Positions 52,696-61,485 of a stretch of 64,000 nt of DNA are shown in pieces. Source of the stretch: Eubacterium ruminantium (lineage in GTDB: Bacteria > Bacillota > Clostridia > Lachnospirales > Lachnospiraceae). A model generated the notes under the pieces. The model was given only the letters and a program-made list of their open reading frames with translations. It was not told the DNA's origin and searched no databases. Numbering within the stretch: the stretch's first letter is position 1; every line of letters starts with the position of its first letter. A program made the translations under genes and the position numbers. The stretch spans positions 62,001 through 126,000 of the forward strand of contig FNUU01000005.1 of NCBI GenBank assembly GCA_900108205.1, given 5' to 3'.

Positions 52696-52903
52696 TATAT
52701 CGGTTCTAAAATAACTGGACCAATAACGTAGAATGTTTTCCGAGAGTGCAGTATCAAAAACGCAGGAATAGTGGGTGCTATGTGCCGGTGGCACATGTTT
52801 AGCACCGACCGAAACGGTAGTGTAGAATATTCCGAGGCTTTTGGAATCGCGCTATCGGTGTGAGCAGGTAAGCATTCAGTCGGGTTATTTAAGAACAGCT
52901 ATA
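52696..52903. repeat. full MITE-like element, 208 bp
   Basis: Left end TATATCGGTTCTAAAATAAC, right end (reading inward) TATAGCTGTTCTTAAATAAC: terminal inverted repeats of about 20 bp. The left two thirds closely match 39176-39386, including GAGAGTGCAGTATCAAAAAC and the nested hairpin around GTGCCGGTGGCAC; the right third has diverged. Left flank reads ACTAG. Confidence 0.85.
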
Positions 52904-52975
52904 CTTGTAATTATAGCAGATAGATAACCTGTTGTCATTTAGAAACACAGATTTTTTGAACATATAACCGGAAAA

Positions 52976-53007
52976 AAGCGAGTGGATAGATTTTTCTCCA
53001 CTCGCTT
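52976..53007 (-). terminator. terminator of the 966-residue-protein gene
   Basis: AAGCGAGTGGA-loop-TCCACTCGCTT; on the minus strand followed by TTTTTCC. 26 nt past the stop. Confidence 0.88.
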
Positions 53008-53032
53008 ATCGCTTAAGCCAAAATGTATTTAG

Positions 53033-55933
53033 TTATGCCTTAGACTTAGCCTTCTTTTCTCTGTCTTCTATGCCCTTTGCTTTCTTCTTAATAAGATTTT
53101 CAGTATATTTCTTTGTCTTTTCAGTTACCTTGATCTCCTTTTCTGCAACCTGCTTAGCCTTAACCTCTTTCTTCTTCTCAGGCTTAAGGTTGTTAAGAAC
53201 AGCTACCTTTTTAAGAATACTGCCTGATTTTGAAAGCTTACTTGTAAGCTCCTGCGGAGAAAGCTTCTGCAGTCCGGAATTGATCACAGCTTCCTTAACG
53301 CTTTCCCTGAGTTCTTCCTTAAACTTACCCGAATGAAGGTTGTTCATCATCGGATTCTCCACACGATGCTTTGCATATGACTGAACAAGCCTGTACTGAA
53401 GATATTCATTCTTAAGTGTTAACTGCTCCTGGGCCTTTTTAATATCATCGCCTTCTCCTTCAAGTGAAGCAGCAACCTTATTCACAGCTATCATTTCTGC
53501 AGATATTTCATCCACTTCCTTTGAAAATTCCGGATCTTCATCTCTCTTTTTGTCACATTTCTTCATGCTGCTGTCAAGAGTCTCTTTCATGATAATATCC
53601 GTAAGGGCCTCTATCCTCTTTTCAGGACTATCCATATCCTTGGACCACTCGGTGTTCTTAGCATTTTCCTTAAGCTTACTCTGTGCTTTTTGGGCATTTA
53701 TCAGTATCTCTGCCTCATTATACATAGTCTTTGTATAATTAATATCCTCCTCTTTAAGTCCGTCGCGAAGGGCGAGCTTCCTTAATTCCTTATCCTTATC
53801 CAGCATTTCTGACATACGGACAGCCATTTCAGCATATCCGATGATATCCTCAGAAACATTCTGTATTCCCTTTGCTTCTTCGGTCATATAACGGATTCCT
53901 GTAGAAAGAATATTGGCAAGCGGAGCCTTATCCCCATTCTTATATGCTCTCATCGCCTCGGCTGCAGACATACGTCCATGATTGATAGCAGCCCAATATC
54001 CTCCTGCCTTGAATGGATTAACCTCCTTAAGAAGTCCAAGCGTATAGTCATAGCCCTTCATTCTGAAATTATCTTCAGGCGAAAATGCCTTCGATGCAAA
54101 GCCGGTCTTTTCAAATGCCGCCGGAGTCATTGCTCCCGCAAATGAAATCGTTGCAAAATCCTTCTCCGAAAGAACTGCTTTTTCCGCATGAGGTCCGATA
54201 GGTACGAATTCCTCATCTATTACAGAAAGTTTATCCAGATCTTCATCAGGAAATCTTTCTGCACTGATCACCCCTACACGTCTTGGAAATCTTCCGTAAA
54301 TTCCCTCAACGCCTTCAATAACATCCCTGTAATTTTCCGAAAAATGAAGTCTGTCCGCTGTCGACTTTAAATATACCTCTGTGTATTTTTTCTCAGCTTC
54401 TTTCTTAAATGCAGCGCCTTCCGTGCTGAGATAATTTTCGTACTTTTCTCTTGTTACATAGTTCTCATTTGCCGTATCCTCAGGCCTGTCAGCTCTGAAG
54501 CCTCTCTTTCTGTTGACTGTCGCAAGAAGCTCATCAAACTTTTCCGGCTCGAGTTCCTTTGAAAGCAGCGCCATGACATTCTTGAATCTTTCATTTCCGA
54601 AGTCAGCTTCTCTGACCTTTTCCTTGCCGGAAATGTATTTAAGGCATCTGTCGATCATTTCTTCCTTAAGACTCTTTGCATCTCCGCCTCTGTTATTATC
54701 GACAGCATCCTTATAAGCCTTTACGGAAGCCAGCATTTTCTCGTATTTTTCAGAATTCGAACCATGAAATGTTCCATGACCTGTCTTTGTAGCCTCCAGA
54801 CGGTCGATGATCATTTCAATATACTCTGTATCCTTATCCATAAAACGCTTAAAGGATTCTGAGATTCCTATCTCTTTCTCACTGTTCAGAGCCTTTTCTG
54901 ACTGAATAATATCAGAAGCCTTCTTAAGATTGCTGATAACATTTTTATAGAACATTTTATCATTCTGAGCGATACCTGTTTCAGCTTCCCATTTGTCAAA
55001 CTCCGGAGGAACACTTCCGTCGGTTCTCATCTTTGCTCCGATACTATAAAGCTTACGCTCTGATTCTGACAGCCCTGCCTCAAAATCTTCAACCGGTTCG
55101 GCGTTCCATCTTGAAATAACCGTATCGTAATATGCACGCCTGAAATAATTTATTATGTCCGAATCTGCAACATCTTCAACCTTTACGCCAACAATTACGG
55201 ATGCTTCATGTTCTTTAAGAAATATCTTGTACTTCTCAAAGAAATTATCATTTTCTTCAGCATTAAAACCTTGCATGTATTCTGCACGTTCGCTTCCTTC
55301 AAATCCTATATGATCCATAACATCCTTAAAGGTTGTTTTTGCGGGATTAAAATTCAGATCATTCCAGATCATATCCTTTAAACGATGACCATTTTTCTTA
55401 ATGGCTGCCTCCTCGTTGAAGAAGTCATCTATAGCAACTGTTGTATCCTGTGCCACAAGTTCAAGTGAAGAATAAAATCCCTTGGCACCATATGCAAGAT
55501 AGTCTGCTTTTATATTTTTTATTCTTATCTGTTCTGCTTCCGGAAGGCGTTCTCCATTACTGTCGTATTCATCAGGAAGTGAATCATAAACCGCCTTCTG
55601 CTCCCTGCCCATTTCCAGTCTGTTCTTTGCGCATAAAAGTCCCCACGCACGAAATACTTCCTTGACATCCTTTAAAGTAAGTGTTCCTGCGTTACTCTTA
55701 TCAAGATATTCTTTAAAAAAATCGCTCTTGAGCTCATCAAGCTTCCTATTCTCGCTGTCTTTAACTGTTCCATCACTGTGAAAACCGTATTCCTTACGTT
55801 TATCCGGAGCATAGGCATCTCCCAATCCCATCATACTGTTCTTTAACGCATATATCTGGAAGAATTGCATCTTATCCATAACACTCTTCTGCTTTTCTTT
55901 TGTTTTATCAACTTTTTTCTCGTCTACTGGCAT
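53033..55933 (-). CDS. large orphan protein of unknown function (966 aa)
   Basis: Not recognised. A soluble, strongly charged (Lys/Glu/Asp-rich), mostly helical protein; no signal peptide, no membrane segment, few cysteines. N-terminal region DKMQFFQIYALKNSMMGLGD, a middle with repeated acidic helical stretches, a more compact part around residues 560-720 (SFAGAMTPAAFEKTGFASKA, NPFKAGGYWAAINHGRMSAA), and a highly basic tail ending KKAKGIEDREKKAKSKA. Charged tails of this kind suit nucleic-acid or phospholipid contact. It is monocistronic with its own terminator. The reading frame is certain (966 codons, family-like composition); the function is not. A phage or secretion-effector origin cannot be excluded. 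Confidence 0.85.
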   Translation of the reverse strand: MPVDEKKVDKTKEKQKSVMDKMQFFQIYALKNSMMGLGDAYAPDKRKEYGFHSDGTVKDSENRKLDELKSDFFKEYLDKSNAGTLTLKDVKEVFRAWGLLCAKNRLEMGREQKAVYDSLPDEYDSNGERLPEAEQIRIKNIKADYLAYGAKGFYSSLELVAQDTTVAIDDFFNEEAAIKKNGHRLKDMIWNDLNFNPAKTTFKDVMDHIGFEGSERAEYMQGFNAEENDNFFEKYKIFLKEHEASVIVGVKVEDVADSDIINYFRRAYYDTVISRWNAEPVEDFEAGLSESERKLYSIGAKMRTDGSVPPEFDKWEAETGIAQNDKMFYKNVISNLKKASDIIQSEKALNSEKEIGISESFKRFMDKDTEYIEMIIDRLEATKTGHGTFHGSNSEKYEKMLASVKAYKDAVDNNRGGDAKSLKEEMIDRCLKYISGKEKVREADFGNERFKNVMALLSKELEPEKFDELLATVNRKRGFRADRPEDTANENYVTREKYENYLSTEGAAFKKEAEKKYTEVYLKSTADRLHFSENYRDVIEGVEGIYGRFPRRVGVISAERFPDEDLDKLSVIDEEFVPIGPHAEKAVLSEKDFATISFAGAMTPAAFEKTGFASKAFSPEDNFRMKGYDYTLGLLKEVNPFKAGGYWAAINHGRMSAAEAMRAYKNGDKAPLANILSTGIRYMTEEAKGIQNVSEDIIGYAEMAVRMSEMLDKDKELRKLALRDGLKEEDINYTKTMYNEAEILINAQKAQSKLKENAKNTEWSKDMDSPEKRIEALTDIIMKETLDSSMKKCDKKRDEDPEFSKEVDEISAEMIAVNKVAASLEGEGDDIKKAQEQLTLKNEYLQYRLVQSYAKHRVENPMMNNLHSGKFKEELRESVKEAVINSGLQKLSPQELTSKLSKSGSILKKVAVLNNLKPEKKKEVKAKQVAEKEIKVTEKTKKYTENLIKKKAKGIEDREKKAKSKA

Positions 55934-56270
55934 AAAAACATCTCCAATCTTTCATAATCTATTTTTTATTCTAATACATATTTTCTCACAATGCCAGCCG
56001 TTTCCGGCATTGCTCCGTAATTTTCATGTTCAATATATCATCCACAATATAACAAAAGCGCAACAAATAGGTAACGGGATTGCCCGAACGAAGTGAGGGA
56101 GGGTCCCGTGAGTCCGAACGAAGTGAGGATGCTCGTGCGAAGCACGAAATTCTGCGAAGCAGAATCAACACCGCGCAGCGGGGTTGGCACAAATAGGTAG
56201 ATTGCCCGAGCACCATTTTTCTGTTATACTTATGTATCTATAAACAGCGCTTCGAGAAAGGATGGATATC
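55934..56270. repeat. palindrome-rich intergenic region before tetR
   Basis: GCGAAGC-capped hairpins CGTGC-GAA-GCACG (56134-56146) and ATTCTGC-GAA-GCAGAAT (56149-56165) stand side by side. CGAACGAAGTGAGG occurs twice (about 56086 and 56113), and ACAAATAGGTA...GATTGCCCGA occurs in two forms (about 56063 and 56192). GC content is higher than the flanks. TATACT at about 56225 may be the tetR -10. No gene. Confidence 0.6.
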
Positions 56271-56852
56271 ATGAAAGAATATGATGAAAGATACAGTACC
56301 GCTGAGGATGCTATCTACGATGCATTCTTCCTTTTACTGCAAAAAAAAGGCCTTGATAAGATCACGGTCTCAGATATCATAAAAAAAGCCGGTGTTGTAC
56401 GCAGCACCTTTTATAATCATTATGAAAATGTTCCTGCTCTCCTTGCCGCTGCAGAGGATAAAACTATAAATGATATCTTCAGGATGATGGAAAGCTTTAA
56501 TTCCGAGAACGACCGTGATATATGTCGTTCCTACTATCTTGCGATCTGCAATTATACAAAAAAGAACCCTTTCGTGGCTAATCTTCTTCAGAGTCCTAGA
56601 GGAGATGCTTTCTTTGAAAAAGCCATTACCATGTTCCACTCTTATGTTACGAAGGTAACACAGACAAATGTTACCGCTCCTCATGACAGAACAAGATATT
56701 CATATCTTATAGCCAGCGCCATCGGATGCACCATAGGTGTCCTCCATAAATGGACGGCAGAGGACTTTACGACCCCTGCCGAAGAAATAGCTGATATTTT
56801 ATCGGAAATCTTCCTTTCCGGAATTCTTCCATATCTCGAAACCGGAAAGTGA
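56271..56852 (+). CDS. TetR family transcriptional regulator
   Basis: A 193-residue regulator: helix-turn-helix in AEDAIYDAFFLLLQKKGLDK and ITVSDIIKKAGVVRSTFYNH (recognition-helix FYNHY), and a C-terminal domain with FEKAITMFHSYVTKVTQTN and IGCTIGVLHKWTAEDFTTPA. It is convergent with the acyl ligase, ending 37 nt from that gene's end, so it is the natural candidate regulator of the condensation/ACP/ligase set. Start 56271 has AAAGG nine bases upstream; ATG 56262 would overlap it. Confidence 0.87.
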   Translation: MKEYDERYSTAEDAIYDAFFLLLQKKGLDKITVSDIIKKAGVVRSTFYNHYENVPALLAAAEDKTINDIFRMMESFNSENDRDICRSYYLAICNYTKKNPFVANLLQSPRGDAFFEKAITMFHSYVTKVTQTNVTAPHDRTRYSYLIASAIGCTIGVLHKWTAEDFTTPAEEIADILSEIFLSGILPYLETGK

Positions 56853-56888
56853 TCCTTATCTGTTATTCAACTTCTGATACCGCAGCTC

Positions 56889-58415
56889 TTACTCTCCATC
56901 TATTGCAGCATCAGCTCTCACGATCTTTCCTGTTGCATTACGATGAAATGGTGTTTTTCTTATAACAAGCGAAATTATCTGCCTGTAGGTTGGCTGAGGA
57001 CGATTATACTCCTTAAGCAGCTTCTTAAGATTTTCTTCAACAGCTGCCTCATCCATACCTGTAGCCTTTACTATGTCCATATCAGGATAAATACGTGCCG
57101 TCAGTCCGTTATTTTCACCGGTGACAACCACCTCTCCGACAAGCGGATTGATACCAAGCTTATTTTCAATCTCTTCCGGAGATACATTTTCACCATTTGA
57201 CAAAATGATGAGATTTTTAACTCTTCCATTTATGAAGAGGAAGCCGTCTTCATCTATATATCCCTTATCTCCGGTATGAAGCCATCCATCCTTCAGAGTT
57301 TCCGCAGTTTCCTGAGGCATTTTATAATAACCCTTCATAACACTGCTGCCCTGAACCTGAATCTCTCCATCCACAAATCGAATCGTTACATTTGAAAGCG
57401 GTCTTCCGATAGAACCCTTCTTATGGTCGCCCGGAGTATTTGAACTTATAACCGGCGAGCACTCCGACATACCATAGCCCTCAAGCACCTCAACATTATA
57501 TTCCTCAAATTTTTCAATATAAAACGGATCGAGATGTGCTCCTCCTGTAAAGATAATACGAAGCTTACCGCCAAATACGCTTTCTGCCACAGCCGCCTTC
57601 GGAACAGACGGATCAACAGAAGCAAGCTTCTTATAAATGGTTTCTATCATAAGCGGAACCATAAGCATAACCTCAGGCTTAAAGATTCCCATATTTCTTA
57701 CCATATGCATAAATGAATCATTGATACAGACAGCAGCTCCGAGCGAAAAGCCCTTAAGCCAGTCCATAACCAGACAGAATGCATGATGTACCGGAAGTAC
57801 GCTGAGAAGCACACAGCCTGGCTCGGCAGTGAAAGGCACTGCCTGAACATTATTTGCAAGATTTGACTGAGTAAGCATAACTCCCTTGCTCTTACCGGTT
57901 GTACCTGAAGTATAGATGAGAGTTGCTATATCATCACTTCCCATGCTTTCCGCATCTGTTGGGGCCGCCTTCTCTCTGAGTTCCTTTACGGTCTCAAAGC
58001 CTTCCTCTGCCTCGTCCTGCAGTAGCCATATCTTACGTATCTTAGGGCATTTATCCTTTAATCCATCAAGTACATCCTTCCTCTTAGGGCTAAGGAAAAG
58101 CGCTTCTGCATCCGAATCAAATAGAAGCGCTGTAAGGTCCTCTGCCGGAAGTCCTGCATCCAAAGGTACTGCCACATTATCTCCCGTGGTAATTCCCAGA
58201 TAACTGCCTATCCAGTTTACAGAAGCAGTGCCTATAAGAGCTATATGATTTCCTGAAAATCCTTCAGCCTTCAGTCCCCTTCTTACCGCTGCGATTTCTC
58301 TGTCAAGTTCTCCGTAGCTCTTTTCTTTAATTTCCTTCTTTTCCAGCCATTTAACTGCCGTGAGATCTGAAAACCGGCTGACCGAATTGTCCCATATTTC
58401 TCTGATTGTATTCAT
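56889..58415 (-). CDS. AMP-dependent acyl ligase (ANL superfamily)
   Basis: Activates a carboxylic acid as acyl-AMP and passes it to a thiol. 508 residues; P-loop TLIYTSGTTGKSKGVMLTQS (about 165-185), YGMSECSPVISSN, motor hinge GWLHTGDKGYIDEDGFLFIN and the catalytic lysine in NATGKIVR near the C-terminus, all intact. It starts two bases after the acyl carrier protein gene, so the carrier protein rather than CoA is the probable thiol acceptor. Third gene of the unit with the condensation-like protein. Substrate (fatty, aryl or amino acid) is not predictable from motifs; the pocket is FadD-like. Confidence 0.88.
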   Translation of the reverse strand: MNTIREIWDNSVSRFSDLTAVKWLEKKEIKEKSYGELDREIAAVRRGLKAEGFSGNHIALIGTASVNWIGSYLGITTGDNVAVPLDAGLPAEDLTALLFDSDAEALFLSPKRKDVLDGLKDKCPKIRKIWLLQDEAEEGFETVKELREKAAPTDAESMGSDDIATLIYTSGTTGKSKGVMLTQSNLANNVQAVPFTAEPGCVLLSVLPVHHAFCLVMDWLKGFSLGAAVCINDSFMHMVRNMGIFKPEVMLMVPLMIETIYKKLASVDPSVPKAAVAESVFGGKLRIIFTGGAHLDPFYIEKFEEYNVEVLEGYGMSECSPVISSNTPGDHKKGSIGRPLSNVTIRFVDGEIQVQGSSVMKGYYKMPQETAETLKDGWLHTGDKGYIDEDGFLFINGRVKNLIILSNGENVSPEEIENKLGINPLVGEVVVTGENNGLTARIYPDMDIVKATGMDEAAVEENLKKLLKEYNRPQPTYRQIISLVIRKTPFHRNATGKIVRADAAIDGE

Positions 58416-58417
58416 AA

Positions 58418-58654
58418 TTAAGCCACCTCTAATGAATCAAGCATTTCAAGCGCCTCTCCGATTGTACGCACCTGAACAGCATTTTCCAGTTCAAGTTCAA
58501 CATCAAATGTATCCTCAAGCTCACCCAGAAATGACATGAAATCCAGAGAACTGAGTCCCAGATCCTCACGAAAATCCATGCTGTCAGTCATATCCTCAGG
58601 CTTTACATCACAATACTGTGCAACTAATTTCTTAAACTCCATTATTCTATCCAT
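58418..58654 (-). CDS. acyl carrier protein (discrete)
   Basis: A 78-residue carrier protein. The phosphopantetheine site is Ser36 in DLGLSSLDFMSFLGELE, and the acidic helix II (FLGELEDTFDVELELE) is typical. It is too different from the housekeeping AcpP (which has GADSLDxVELVM) to be it, and lies between an acyl ligase and a condensation-like acyltransferase, so it probably serves that pathway only. GGAGGAAG gives a strong ribosome binding site. Confidence 0.92.
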   Translation of the reverse strand: MDRIMEFKKLVAQYCDVKPEDMTDSMDFREDLGLSSLDFMSFLGELEDTFDVELELENAVQVRTIGEALEMLDSLEVA

Positions 58655-58766
58655 TTTTTCTTCCTCCTGTATTATCTGTTATTCGTTTCTAAGATTGTTT
58701 ATTTCCTGTTATGATTTATTTTTATTGCTGTTTTATTGCCGGCATCCCACTGTCTTACCATCTTGT

Positions 58767-60152
58767 CTATACCTGCTCCATAAGGTCGCCGATCTTTATA
58801 TCCGGCTCCGAAATTCCCTTGAAGAGTATTCTCATCATGTAATAATACAGAAGCTCCATATCCTTTTCCGTAAGCTTTACTGTCTGGTAATGATAAGAAA
58901 AATTCATGGCTCCATTGTCCAGATGAGAAACCGTAAGATACATTTTCTTGGTTGCCGCACCATTTGCGAACCACTTTGAATGCATCTCTATGCCCTTTAA
59001 AAATGGATTATCCATATGTACCGGCATTGGCTGATATGTAAGATAGCAGCTTTCGTAGGTGGTATCATCCGGCGTGTTGTAGCGGCGCTTCATTTCCTCA
59101 CGTATAAGTGCCGGATCATAATTGCTGTGCATATATATTCTATTCTGAACATTCTGAATTTCATAAGCTGCAGACAGGAAATCCATATCCGCAGGTATCA
59201 CTGTTCTGCAAGGGAACATAATGGTCCTGCTTCCTCCGGAAGTCCACTCATCATGAGTTGAACGTCTGGAAATGAAGTTTTCAATAGTAATATCCTCTTG
59301 GCCGTTATTTACCTTGGAAAGATAAGTTCTGATTCCGAGCAACAGCAGGTTCGTCATGGAAAGCTGATGATTCATACAAAAATCCAGAAGTCCCTTAGAC
59401 GCTTCCGGTTCAAGGATATAGTCCTTAACCGCAACAAAAAGTTCCTTTCTCTCAATATCAGCTGCTCTGAGATTTGGATCATTATGTTTCTTTCTTGCTT
59501 CCTCAAGAACCGAAGGACCCTGAATATCTGAATAAAGAGGCTCTCCGAGAGCATCCAGCTGATCATCCCAGAATTTCTTGTCCTTTGCAAAACGCTTTTC
59601 ATTTCCGGCCTTCTGAAGATCAGATTCAAGAACCTTCTCAAAATCAGCCAGATCTGCAGGATATTCAGCTCCGAAGCGGTAGTGTGTATAAAGCTGCATA
59701 AGATCATTTACCATTACCACAAGTCCGCAGGAATCTATGAGACGGTGATCCATATGGACGAAAAATCCGTTGTATCCCTCAGGAAGCTTTACCATCATAA
59801 CTTCACACATCGGTCTGTTATTACCGTCAAGCGTCTGATATGCCCAATGCTGCATCATATCATCTGCTTCAGCAAGAGTCATGTTGGTCATATCCTTTAA
59901 TTCTATGTCACGCGAATCATGCTTTATCAGATACTGCTTAATCTCGCCCTTCTCATCAGGCTTTGTAAATCTGAGTCTCATACATCCATATCTTTCAATT
60001 TCCAGCTGGATGCATTTCTTTAATAATCCAAAATCCAACTCAGCCTTCAGTGCAGCAACTATACTCACTCCTGAAACCTGCTGTGTGTTATACTCTCTGA
60101 TCCACTGGTAATGCATATTCTGTGCCGCTGTAAGGGGATACTCTTTTCTCAT
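58767..60152 (-). CDS. stand-alone condensation-domain-like acyltransferase
   Basis: A 461-residue protein with the chloramphenicol-acetyltransferase/NRPS-condensation fold. N-terminal YPLTAAQNMHYQWI matches the C1 word of condensation domains (x-P-x-T-x-x-Q). The active-site motif is FFVHMDHRLIDSCGLVVM, where the second His (about 135) and the Asp of HHxxxD are kept but the first His is Asp. C-terminal NFSYHYQTVKL resembles the last C-domain motifs. It leads the operon with a discrete ACP and acyl ligase; the three could load an acyl group on the ACP and transfer it to an amine or alcohol. The exact product is unknown. Confidence 0.8.
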   Translation of the reverse strand: MRKEYPLTAAQNMHYQWIREYNTQQVSGVSIVAALKAELDFGLLKKCIQLEIERYGCMRLRFTKPDEKGEIKQYLIKHDSRDIELKDMTNMTLAEADDMMQHWAYQTLDGNNRPMCEVMMVKLPEGYNGFFVHMDHRLIDSCGLVVMVNDLMQLYTHYRFGAEYPADLADFEKVLESDLQKAGNEKRFAKDKKFWDDQLDALGEPLYSDIQGPSVLEEARKKHNDPNLRAADIERKELFVAVKDYILEPEASKGLLDFCMNHQLSMTNLLLLGIRTYLSKVNNGQEDITIENFISRRSTHDEWTSGGSRTIMFPCRTVIPADMDFLSAAYEIQNVQNRIYMHSNYDPALIREEMKRRYNTPDDTTYESCYLTYQPMPVHMDNPFLKGIEMHSKWFANGAATKKMYLTVSHLDNGAMNFSYHYQTVKLTEKDMELLYYYMMRILFKGISEPDIKIGDLMEQV

Positions 60153-60418
60153 CCAAATCTTCCTCCATTTATTAATCTTTCTTCGATGGAACAGACCATA
60201 CTACAAACAAAAAAATATTGCTACCCCCTTAAAGACTTAACAAACACTTAAAAAAAAACTGACCGCCACATATCAAACACATTTCAAAAAAATGTATAAT
60301 AAAAGGACCTCTTCGGAGCAATGTCATTAAATTATCATTGCTTTGAAGAGGTCCTATACTGCATTCCACTCGATTATTATATTTTTTTGAAGCTTGTATA
60401 ATTATATTGATATCCGAA
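60153..60418 (-). promoter_or_regulatory. region between hydrolase and condensation-like gene
   Basis: Holds the terminator of the alpha/beta hydrolase gene and then the unassigned promoter of the condensation/ACP/ligase unit; on the minus strand TAGTATGGT (about 60196-60204) is a possible -10 region with no clear -35. A run of nine A near 60247 is notable. Confidence 0.4.
60304..60355 (-). terminator. alpha/beta hydrolase terminator
   Basis: AGGACCTCTTC.(A/G)AGCAATG - loop - CATTGCT..GAAGAGGTCCT: a 20-bp stem with one internal mismatch, followed on the minus strand by TTTTATTATAC. Confidence 0.9.
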
Positions 60419-61411
60419 TCATTTACCATCACGCTCCGAAAACATTTTCAAAAGCTTCTCTTTATAAAGATCAGGAGCCGCAAATGAGCTTGAAAGATGC
60501 CTTGCCCCCGGGATCAAAACCATTTCCTTCGAAGCCTTGCAAATTTCATAATTCCGCACAGTATTATCCGGTGTCACATAGGTATCATCTTCTCCATGGA
60601 AGAAAAGCACCGGCACTTTATTTTTCTTAAGAGCATTCGTAACATCGGTTTCCTTCATGGAAAATTTAGCAAATATACGACAGAAAAGATCAACTCTGAG
60701 AAGCAGCAGCTCCACCCAGTGAAGATGAAACCAGCCGGAAGCAATATCTCTCAGCTGATCCTTCATGGAATGGAATCCACAATCTGCAATTATTCCTCTA
60801 ACCTCCTCCGGAAGCTTCTTCTCCGCAGCAAGCAGTACTGTAGCTGCCCCCATAGACTGTCCATAGAGATATATCGGGAGTTTATCTTTATTCATTTTAT
60901 CAAGAGTCTTCAACCATCTCAGAACATCCAGATGTTCTTTTGCCCCAAATGTAATATATTTTCCCTCACTCTCACCGCAGCATCTCTGGTCAATAAAAAG
61001 AAGGCTGCAGCCCGATTTATGAAGAAACCTTGCCATATGTCCCATGCTTCCGAATTTATTACCCTTATAGCCATGGCTCATAAGAATGATACGCTTCGGA
61101 TCCTCAGCAGGAAAATACGACGCATGAAGTTTCAGTCCGTCACAGCTACTGATATACCAGTCCTGCATCGACTGTTCTTCACACCATTTCTTGCTCTCCT
61201 CATATTCATCTGCAAAAAGATGTCTTGGGTGATTGATTTCTGTATGTTTCAGGCGAAACCATTTTTTACTGTTTTCTTTTACTTTTCCATTTTTCTTCTT
61301 ACCATAATAGGTGATAAAGCTGAAAAACGGCCATCCCATCGCCAGAAAAACACCACCTGCCAGCGACGTGACAAAAGCTGTTTTTCCAAGCACAGATATA
61401 TGTCTTTTCAT
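60419..61411 (-). CDS. membrane-anchored alpha/beta hydrolase
   Basis: A 330-residue serine hydrolase. The N-terminal hydrophobic segment (about 12-33, AFVTSLAGGVFLAMGWPFFS) is an anchor or signal. The fold is shown by ILMSHGYKGNKFGSMG (oxyanion loop), nucleophile Ser in YLYGQSMGAATVLLAAE (about 170), Asp in FFHGEDDTYVTP (about 265) and His in ARHLSS (about 300). GGESEGKYITFG follows the pattern of BEM46/YqkD-like hydrolases. The substrate is unknown; lipid or ester hydrolysis is possible. A terminator separates it from the condensation/ACP/ligase unit downstream. Confidence 0.85.
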   Translation of the reverse strand: MKRHISVLGKTAFVTSLAGGVFLAMGWPFFSFITYYGKKKNGKVKENSKKWFRLKHTEINHPRHLFADEYEESKKWCEEQSMQDWYISSCDGLKLHASYFPAEDPKRIILMSHGYKGNKFGSMGHMARFLHKSGCSLLFIDQRCCGESEGKYITFGAKEHLDVLRWLKTLDKMNKDKLPIYLYGQSMGAATVLLAAEKKLPEEVRGIIADCGFHSMKDQLRDIASGWFHLHWVELLLLRVDLFCRIFAKFSMKETDVTNALKKNKVPVLFFHGEDDTYVTPDNTVRNYEICKASKEMVLIPGARHLSSSFAAPDLYKEKLLKMFSERDGK

Positions 61412-61485
61412 TTTTACAAAATGTCCTTTGTTTTACTATACTATGACGCTTAATTATGTATCGGTCATAACGTCAGCTGAGATGA

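Larger units (their letters stand above)
52656..53032. other. intergenic region with full MITE-like element and a terminator
   Basis: The 377-nt gap consists mainly of the repeat at 52696-52903, then AT-rich sequence, then the terminator of the 966-residue-protein gene. No coding frame is supported and no clear promoter for yhaM is seen outside the repeat. Confidence 0.6.
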
